Shown here one piece after another: positions 7,339 to 11,384 of a stretch of DNA of 11,384 bases (position 1 is its first letter; every line of letters begins with the position of its first letter). Origin of the DNA: an uncultured Porphyromonadaceae bacterium (GTDB taxonomy: Bacteria > Bacteroidota > Bacteroidia > Bacteroidales > Muribaculaceae); the NCBI GenBank assembly GCA_938027385.1, contig CALJBF010000353.1:1-11384 (forward strand), in the 5' to 3' direction. A program made the position numbers and the translations under genes. The notes beneath the pieces are model-generated. The model worked only from the letters and a program-made list of their open reading frames with translations. It did no database searches and was not told the DNA's origin.

Positions 7339-7492
7339 ACTTTCCGAAAAGCCCTTTCAGAATCATTCTGCCCACCTTGCGTTCCAAACCCTGCCTGGTA
7401 GTGGGTATGCCCGTCTTGCGGGCAATCTTCTGTTTCGCGGCGGTTATGCCGACCGCCCTTTTGAGCGAGAAACTCAATCCGGGAATCTTCAT
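7337..7492 (-). CDS. Small basic protein of unknown function (51 aa), last gene of the operon
   Basis: ATG at 7492, stop TAA at 7337. The protein starts MKIPGLSFSLKRAVGITAAK and ends GRMILKGLFGK. It is strongly basic (many Lys and Arg, almost no acidic residues) with a Gly-Ile-Pro turn (KTGIPTTRQG) between two likely helices. Its ATG lies one nucleotide after the stop of the 40-residue membrane protein (TGACATG), so the two are almost certainly translated in a coupled way. No signal peptide and no known domain that I recognise. Binding to nucleic acid or to acidic membrane surfaces would fit the charge, but there is no direct evidence. Although short, the tight spacing and the terminator just beyond it support a real gene. 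Confidence 0.68.
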   Translation of the reverse strand: MKIPGLSFSLKRAVGITAAKQKIARKTGIPTTRQGLERKVGRMILKGLFGK

Positions 7493-7493
7493 G

Positions 7494-7616
7494 TCAGTCC
7501 AATAATATCTTGAGGCCGTAGAATATCCAGAACAAGATGAACCAGAAGAGACACTTGAAGAAATTGCGCCCGAGGTACAGGATGGCGCCTATCAGCCACC
7601 ACTTTTCAGGTTTCAT
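7494..7616 (-). CDS. Single-pass small membrane protein (40 aa), unknown function
   Basis: ATG at 7616, stop TGA at 7494. The 40 residues begin MKPEKWWLIGAILYLGRN and continue with a very hydrophobic, aromatic-rich stretch (FFKCLFWFILFWIFYGLKIL) that should span the inner membrane. Two short hydrophobic blocks broken by GRNFFK leave open a hairpin or amphipathic arrangement. It starts 6 nt after the stop of the gene at 7623-8498 and ends 1 nt before the next ATG, so it belongs to the operon. Small proteins of this kind sit beside effector genes in several toxin, defence and signalling modules, but no function can be assigned. An antisense frame over the same bases looks less protein-like. Confidence 0.68.
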   Translation of the reverse strand: MKPEKWWLIGAILYLGRNFFKCLFWFILFWIFYGLKILLD

Positions 7617-7622
7617 GATTCC

Positions 7623-8498
7623 TTACAGGTTTCTGGCCTGGAATGATTTCACCATCTTTTTGATCAGGCCGTCGATTTCCTTGGCAATATCGGCCATGAA
7701 CGCGGCCCTTGCGGCAGGATTCCTCAGCTTGCCGAAACCTTCAGACTTCATAGTCTTGAAGTTGAGTTCGTTGCGCGGTGAGGCGAAGGCATAGGCAGCG
7801 AGTACCTTATTGTCACTCTCGCAGACCTCTATGAGGGGGTCAACACCCGTCAGGGCAGCCGCCAGTGCCGGACCTGTGGGTTTCTCGCCGATGTAGCGGA
7901 TGCCAAAGAAGTACCTTTCCTTCATGATGACGGAGAAAGAAACGGTATTCTTGCGGTTTTTCGTAGTGTAGATGTTGAAGGTGACCCCATAGCGTTTGTA
8001 ACGTGTGCTTTTGCCGTAGTCCTCCACGTCGGCCGTGAAGTCTTTCTTCTCGATTTCATACCCTTTGGCGATCAGCAGATCCTGCAGGGTATCCCAGAAG
8101 TAGCATTGAAGCTGTTCATTGCTCCAGTCATCGGTCACCACGGTTTCGCGGCCTGCTGCGGCGATGGTCATGCTCCCGCTCACAAGTTTCGTATTGTCGG
8201 GATTTGCCACTTTTACGGTGATGCCGAAGATGTCTTTCATCTTTGCCTCGAAGTTGCCGACCTGCAGATTCCCCTTGCATACCAGCTCTCCGCCTTTGGC
8301 GCCTTCTCCGCTGCGGATGGATGCCAGCGTGGCATTTTCGGGCGCGAATTTAGCGCCCTTGTACACGCGCAGGGTGGCTCCGAACGCGTCTTTGAACTGT
8401 TTCCTCAGACTGCTGACAGTCATGCGGCCACTGATGTTGAATTCAGCCATCGTGAAATTATCCTTTAGTGAGTTTATTAAATTGTTGATTAGTCCCAT
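7623..8498 (-). CDS. Uncharacterised protein with an internally duplicated N-terminal domain
   Basis: About 291 residues from the ATG at 8498. Alternative starts are a GTG at 8525, overlapping the upstream gene by 10 nt, and an ATG at 8450 (MAEFNISGRMTV), which has AAAGGA some 10 nt before it and may be the true start. Residues 28-62 and 80-115 repeat one unit: V..SLRKQFKDAFGATLRVY ... ATLASI against V..NFEAKMKDIFGITVKV ... MTIAAA. Each looks like helix, strand, strand, as in a small beta-grasp-like fold (inference). A Gly-rich linker (GEGAKGGE) separates them. The C-terminal half (DDWSNEQLQCYFWDTLQDLL through SFQARNL) is alpha/beta with a final helix rich in Lys; I recognise no catalytic motif. 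No signal peptide or membrane segment. It is the third gene of the operon. Confidence 0.82.
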   Translation of the reverse strand: MGLINNLINSLKDNFTMAEFNISGRMTVSSLRKQFKDAFGATLRVYKGAKFAPENATLASIRSGEGAKGGELVCKGNLQVGNFEAKMKDIFGITVKVANPDNTKLVSGSMTIAAAGRETVVTDDWSNEQLQCYFWDTLQDLLIAKGYEIEKKDFTADVEDYGKSTRYKRYGVTFNIYTTKNRKNTVSFSVIMKERYFFGIRYIGEKPTGPALAAALTGVDPLIEVCESDNKVLAAYAFASPRNELNFKTMKSEGFGKLRNPAARAAFMADIAKEIDGLIKKMVKSFQARNL

Positions 8499-8515
8499 TT
8501 TATGATTTGAATTAT

Positions 8516-8758
8516 TTATTTGCACCGTTTCAGTGAGGCTTTTGCATTCTCGATATCGCGCCTGAGACTTTCGATACGTCGGTCATGGGCGGCTGCCCGG
8601 TCTATCTTTGACTTGCGGTAATTAGCCTTGGATGAAGGAGTGGTGGCCTTTTTGATCAGCCCCGCGTAATACGCGTTATCCTTTTTCTTGTTTTCGCGTT
8701 CGCGGGCAACAGACGCCCTCAGGTCGACTATGCGTTTCCGGTAGTATTCCTTGCTCAT
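8516..8758 (-). CDS. Small charged coiled-coil protein (80 aa), unknown function
   Basis: ATG at 8758, stop TAA at 8516. The 80 residues are almost all helix-forming and highly charged: MSKEYYRKRIVDLRASVARE, a run ENKKKDN, a short break at ATTPSSKANYRKS, then a second helix rich in Arg, Glu and Lys (RRIESLRRDIENAKASLK). Heptad-like spacing of Ile, Leu and Ala suggests two coiled-coil helices forming a hairpin or a dimer. Its ATG overlaps the TGA of the nuclease-like gene as ATGA, a classic sign of translational coupling and of partners that work together. It may be an adaptor or stabiliser of the nuclease-like protein, but that is only inference from position. Confidence 0.8.
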   Translation of the reverse strand: MSKEYYRKRIVDLRASVARERENKKKDNAYYAGLIKKATTPSSKANYRKSKIDRAAAHDRRIESLRRDIENAKASLKRCK

Positions 8759-9630
8759 GGAATTATATTTAGCGGGTATGTGTCAGAGATGCGCTCCCAG
8801 ATACATTTGTTTTCATTTTCCGAACGTGTGGGATTGATCCGGAAGACACCCACGAAACGGTACGAAGTCATGCCGAGCCAATCCCTGTAACGCAGAAATG
8901 TTATGCGTTTTTCCCGGCTGCCGAGATACCTCCTCATGTGGCTTTCCCGTTCCGCCGGATTCTTCGGACATTCAGTTATCGTGAGGCCATCTTCAGAAAT
9001 CGAATTCTCCCACAGTCTATGGCCGGTGTTCGGCCACCACACAACGTCATCCTTTCTGCCCGGCACGCCGACGCCTGACGCACGCAGAAAGCCACGGTGT
9101 CTTGGCCTTGTGCCGAATATCGCGGCAATATCATCTATTGTGTAAAGTGACACATTTTCATCGACACTTATATATCCTCTCTTGCGGATATCCTCAACCG
9201 TATCGACACCCTTCCAAGGTTTAAAATCAGACCCCCACGCCGATATTCTGGATTTTATGACGCCGGTTATCGTGTCGGTTCGGCGGTTAAGTTCTTCCAA
9301 TGAGCAAGGCTCGGCAAGCCCGTCTGTATCATTGTAGCACTTTATCCGCACGACTTCAACGAATTTCGAGATTTCCCGCTCACGTATGTCATCAGCCTCC
9401 CTGTTCCGGAAGTGAGCAGGCTCGTCAATCTCCACTACAAGATTTATCTGGGGCAGATAAAGGTCGGCAAGCGCGTATTCACCCTCTTTGCGCACCACAT
9501 ACTGCTGAAACACAAAATGCACATCGCGATTGTCGAGGAGATTCCAGATGCGATGAATCACATAACTCTCCAATCTCTTGTGTGATATCTTGGCGAGCAT
9601 GCGTGTGATGTACTCTAACTTATAGTCCAT
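8755..9630 (-). CDS. PD-(D/E)XK-like nuclease (DUF559/Vsr-like core) with an uncharacterised C-terminal domain
   Basis: About 291 residues from the ATG at 9630 (MDYKLEYITRMLAKISHKRL). An in-frame ATG at 9684 would add 18 Cys-rich residues that do not look like part of the fold. An N-terminal helix carries E21, followed by FVFQQYVVRKEGEYALADLYLPQ with D56, then INLVVEIDEPAHF with E67, D69 and H73, then a helix DDIREREISKF and a strand VEVVRIKCY. This order (Glu helix, Asp, ExD, later R..I) is the layout of DUF559/Vsr-type PD-(D/E)XK nucleases, in which Asp often stands where Lys usually sits. A C-terminal part (RLWENSISEDGLTI ... ITFLRYRDWLGMTSYRFVGV ... IWERISD) looks like a separate binding domain I cannot name. 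It is the first gene of the operon and overlaps the next by 4 nt. DNA cleavage is a fold-based inference. Confidence 0.8.
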   Translation of the reverse strand: MDYKLEYITRMLAKISHKRLESYVIHRIWNLLDNRDVHFVFQQYVVRKEGEYALADLYLPQINLVVEIDEPAHFRNREADDIREREISKFVEVVRIKCYNDTDGLAEPCSLEELNRRTDTITGVIKSRISAWGSDFKPWKGVDTVEDIRKRGYISVDENVSLYTIDDIAAIFGTRPRHRGFLRASGVGVPGRKDDVVWWPNTGHRLWENSISEDGLTITECPKNPAERESHMRRYLGSREKRITFLRYRDWLGMTSYRFVGVFRINPTRSENENKCIWERISDTYPLNIIP

Positions 9631-9697
9631 AGTCCCGTAGGTTTTACCAAAACAAAAAGAGCGACAGCCTAAACTTTTCCTCATTTGCTTTAGCTGG

Positions 9698-9806
9698 TTC
9701 TGGTAAACCTGGAGTCCAAATAAGTAAAAAGCAGTCTGCGCCCTTGGTCGGGTACAAACCTACCTTTCGACTTAATCATTTGGGACTCCTTAACTAATTT
9801 ACCAGA
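9698..9806. repeat. Imperfect inverted repeat upstream of the five-gene operon
   Basis: TCTGGTAAA (9699-9707) is the exact reverse complement of TTTACCAGA (9798-9806). Next to it, GGAGTCCAAAT (9711-9721) matches the complement of ATTTGGGACTCC (9778-9789) apart from one extra base. The arms enclose 56 nt that contain a possible minus-strand -7 box, TAGGTTTG (9755-9762). The structure could be an operator region or a long leader hairpin for the operon, or the remains of terminal repeats of a mobile element. Confidence 0.45.
9755..9762 (-). promoter_or_regulatory. Candidate -7 box (TAGGTTTG) for the five-gene operon
   Basis: The minus strand reads TAGGTTTG and fits the Bacteroidota consensus TAnnTTTG. 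It would start transcription near 9749, about 120 nt before the ATG at 9630. No clear TTTG lies at the -33 position. A second match, TAAGTTTG, lies at 9928-9935. Either could serve. Confidence 0.3.
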
Positions 9807-10114
9807 TTTGCTAAAAGCCAAATAACTTGTCTAAAAGTCGTTTGAAATATGTCTTGTCAGTTTATGTTTCTGTTTCTTGCTTAATTGTTTTAGGGGTTCT
9901 TGATTCACAAAGTAAGCAATAATTATCCAAACTTACAAGAGCATATCGCAGAACTGCTTAAAAACATGCTGTATAACATAAAACCGCTCCGGATTACCCG
10001 CATCCCACAACATCCTTTCTGACAATATGACCGGGAACCGTAGCCAGGGGGAATTATACCGGCGAGACCGGGGTCCGTTGCATTTGAAATGTTAAAATTT
10101 TATTGGGGAGGGAC

Positions 10115-10154
10115 AAAAAATGCGGCGCGCCCGTCGGAAGACGGAACGCGCCGC
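10115..10154 (-). terminator. Strong Rho-independent terminator downstream of the amylase-like gene
   Basis: On the minus strand, GCGGCGCG (10154-10147) pairs with CGCGCCGC (10129-10122), and CCGTC (10144-10140) pairs with GACGG (10135-10131) around a TTCC loop, with a small bulge between the stems. A and six T residues follow (10120-10115). This is the clearest terminator in the window. It lies about 155 nt beyond the stop of the amylase-like gene. Confidence 0.82.
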
Positions 10155-10195
10155 TTGTCGTATCAGCCGGTTTTGTTCTCGGCCTGTTCGGTCCT

Positions 10196-10223
10196 TACGG
10201 CCGGTGGATCGTACGGCCGGTGG
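10196..10223. repeat. 12-bp direct repeat TACGGCCGGTGG, two copies 16 bp apart
   Basis: TACGGCCGGTGG occurs exactly at 10196-10207 and 10212-10223. Each copy contains the palindrome CGGCCG and the second abuts the palindromic element at 10221. Its function is unknown. It may be part of the composite repeat cluster after the amylase-like gene. Confidence 0.6.
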
Positions 10224-10278
10224 TTGTTATGGTTTAAAGGGCGACGGCCCTTTAAGCACCGGCTTTGGTTGCTGTGGT
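10221..10278 (-). repeat. Palindromic intergenic element, copy 2 (first copy at 5949-6009)
   Basis: On the minus strand the order is ACCACAGCAACCAAA (10278-10264), GGTGCTTAAA, a palindrome, and TTTAAACCATAACAACCA (10238-10221). The central stem is 9 bp and exact: TTAAAGGGC (10234-10242) with GCCCTTTAA (10247-10255) around a GACG loop. The 18-nt end segment differs from copy 1 at one position, and the internal motif order is the same. It sits downstream of the amylase-like gene, as copy 1 sits downstream of ansA, so a 3' or REP-like element is likely. Confidence 0.6.
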
Positions 10279-10283
10279 CTGAA

Positions 10284-10299
10284 CCCCGGAGAGACGGGG
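10284..10299 (-). terminator. Small GC hairpin directly after the amylase-like stop
   Basis: CCCCG (10284-10288) and CGGGG (10295-10299) form a 5-bp stem around 6 nt, about 10 nt past the stop codon at 10310. On the minus strand only TT follows, so it is at best a weak pause or RNA 3'-end stabiliser ahead of the strong terminator at 10115-10154. Confidence 0.3.
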
Positions 10300-10309
10300 G
10301 CCGGACCGG

Positions 10310-11384
10310 TTACTGGATGGCGAGCTTGGTGGTGAGGCGGTCGGCCTTGACGATGTAGACGCCGGGGGCGAGGTTGTCGGTGCCTACGCGGCGGCCCGAC
10401 ATGTCATAGACCTCAAGCGAGGCGCACTCGCCGAGCACGCGGATGCTGTTGCCGTCGACGGTGACGCAGACGGGGCTTTCGTCATCGGGAGCCACAGTCT
10501 CCACACCTGCCAGGGTGTCGGTGCCGTAGAGGGCGTATGCGCCGGCGGGGAGGGTCAGGGTTGTGGCGGTCAGGGTGGGTGTCACGCCGTCAGAGGCCGA
10601 AATCAGGTGGAAACCCGATGCGGTGAGGTCGAGACCGGTCACGGTGGTCATGTCGGTGTTGGGCGAGGGGTTGACGAACAGGTAGAGGCCCTTGTTACCC
10701 TTTACGAGCTTGACGGTACGGGCCGTCTTCCACGAGTCGAGTTTCACCTCGGTCTCCACATCCTCGCGGAACATGTCGGCGTTGTTGGCGCGGGTGATGC
10801 AGAGCTCTGAGTAGCTGTTGCAGAGGCCGCGGTTGGCGGGACGGTCAAGGTAACTCCAGATCACACGTTTGTTGCCGGTATCGTTGCCCGACGAGTTCTT
10901 GGTGGTCTGGTCGGCGCCGAACTCCTGGAACTGCCAGATCATGTGGGCGCCGGGGGTGAGGATCATCTGCGCGGCAACCGAGCCGAGACGGCGGCACGAC
11001 ATTTCGGCGTTACCCTTGATGCCGGCGGCGCCGTACTGTGCCTGCTTATAGGCCATGCGCTCTTCGTCGTGGCTCTCGGCGTAGCTTACGGTCGAGCCCC
11101 AGGTGCGGCTGTCGAGCGGAGCGTAGAAACGGTTCAGGCCGCTCTGGCTCTCATATCCCATGGCAAACTGGCATGCGGCGTTGTTGATGTTGGCCCAGTT
11201 GATCTCGCCGTCCTGTGCCATCTCGTTCTCTTCGCGTGCGGTGGCCAGGTTCTCGTTGATGAAGTAAGCGTCGGGGTTGACCGTGCGCATGGCGTCATGC
11301 AGGGTCTTCATGCGGGCAACGCGGGTGGCGTTGTAGTCGTTGGTCTTCTGGTCTGACGGGGTGCCGAAGGTGTTGAGGGCGGCA
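10310..11384 (-). CDS. Secreted GH13 alpha-amylase-like glycoside hydrolase, C-terminal part
   Basis: 358 codons of a minus-strand gene are present; the start lies beyond the right edge. The frame is open to base 11384. DAYFINENLATARE (Glu near 11253) fits conserved region III of family GH13, with the acid/base Glu. YAESHDEERMAYK (His-Asp near 11068) fits region IV with the transition-state Asp. The region II nucleophile lies outside the window. LTPGAHMIWQFQEFG follows as in the end of the (beta/alpha)8 barrel. An all-beta domain C comes next, then a tail LEVYDMSGRRVGTDNLAPGV ... KLAIQ, which fits a type A T9SS sorting domain. The enzyme therefore probably acts on starch or glycogen-like alpha-glucans outside the cell or at its surface. 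Whether it hydrolyses or branches its substrate cannot be told from this part. Confidence 0.9.
   Translation of the reverse strand, partial: AALNTFGTPSDQKTNDYNATRVARMKTLHDAMRTVNPDAYFINENLATAREENEMAQDGEINWANINNAACQFAMGYESQSGLNRFYAPLDSRTWGSTVSYAESHDEERMAYKQAQYGAAGIKGNAEMSCRRLGSVAAQMILTPGAHMIWQFQEFGADQTTKNSSGNDTGNKRVIWSYLDRPANRGLCNSYSELCITRANNADMFREDVETEVKLDSWKTARTVKLVKGNKGLYLFVNPSPNTDMTTVTGLDLTASGFHLISASDGVTPTLTATTLTLPAGAYALYGTDTLAGVETVAPDDESPVCVTVDGNSIRVLGECASLEVYDMSGRRVGTDNLAPGVYIVKADRLTTKLAIQ

Larger units (their letters stand above)
9690..10091 (-). pseudogene. Interrupted reading frame upstream of the operon (possible decayed gene or dispersed element)
   Basis: One minus-strand frame runs from 10091 to 9690 with only two internal stops (TAA at 9933-9935, TAG at 9831-9833) in about 134 codons, although the DNA is AT-rich. 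The pieces look protein-like: RYNSPWLRFPVILSERM and LWDAGNPERFYVIQHVFKQF before the first stop, FVNQEPLKQLSKKQKHKL between the stops, and SKGRFVPDQGRRLLFTYLD in the last. The last piece contains an ATG at 9779 preceded by AAGGAG, giving a possible 29-residue leader peptide that ends 5 nt before an ATG at 9684. I recognise no family. It may equally be non-coding sequence that happens to lack stops. Confidence 0.28.

Noticed and set aside
9811..9839. Two CTAAAAG direct repeats 20 bp apart
   Set aside because: Seven-base AT-rich repeats are expected by chance in this stretch; too weak to list as a binding site.
9690..10114. Search for a tRNA gene, attachment site or known riboswitch in the AT-rich gap
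   Set aside because: I found no cloverleaf, no TPsiC-like arm with a matching acceptor stem, and no riboswitch core I recognise.
1..11384. CRISPR array, rRNA, or complete insertion sequence with terminal repeats
   Set aside because: No regularly spaced repeats, rRNA-like sequence, or flanked transposon ends were seen; the RAYT gene is a single-domain-type domesticated transposase without clear IS ends.

Overview
The window looks like part of a Bacteroidales chromosome, most likely a Muribaculaceae-type gut bacterium. Three things suggest this: two secreted proteins end in degenerate type IX secretion (T9SS) sorting domains; promoter-like TAnnTTTG boxes replace an E. coli-type -10; and start codons generally lack Shine-Dalgarno sequences. 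Metabolic and housekeeping genes are GC-rich, while the stretch from about 7.3 to 10.1 kb is visibly richer in AT.

Layout. (1) 1-227, minus: the start of a DUF3737 gene that runs off the left edge. (2) 491-2401, minus: a secreted protein of unknown function with a T9SS-type tail, followed by a hairpin terminator. (3) 2402-2781: a divergent intergenic region with candidate promoters facing both ways and a strong stem-loop in the metG leader. (4) 2782-5927, plus: metG (methionyl-tRNA synthetase) and ansA (type I asparaginase), 38 nt apart and probably co-transcribed. (5) 5949-7227, plus: a palindromic repeat element, a second long near-perfect palindrome, and a RAYT-type (REP-associated) Y1/HUH transposase with an unusually long C-terminal extension. 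(6) 7255-9630, minus: a compact operon of five genes with no characterised function: a PD-(D/E)XK-like nuclease, a small charged coiled-coil protein, a protein with an internally duplicated N-terminal domain, a 40-residue membrane protein and a 51-residue basic protein. The first two overlap as ATGA, the later gaps are 17, 6 and 1 nt, and a terminator closes the unit. (7) 9690-10114: an AT-rich stretch with an interrupted reading frame and an imperfect inverted repeat. (8) 10115-10309: a dense cluster of hairpins and repeats, including a second copy of the element found after ansA. (9) 10310-11384, minus: the C-terminal part of a secreted GH13 alpha-amylase-like enzyme with a T9SS tail.

How the parts relate. 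metG and ansA are housekeeping or amino-acid genes. The amylase-like enzyme and the 491-2401 protein are probably exported through the outer membrane. The most unusual content is the RAYT transposase with its palindromes and the five-gene operon beside it. Together these look like an accessory insertion between conserved genes. The operon's nuclease-like leading gene makes a defence or DNA-processing role possible, but nothing in the sequence proves one.
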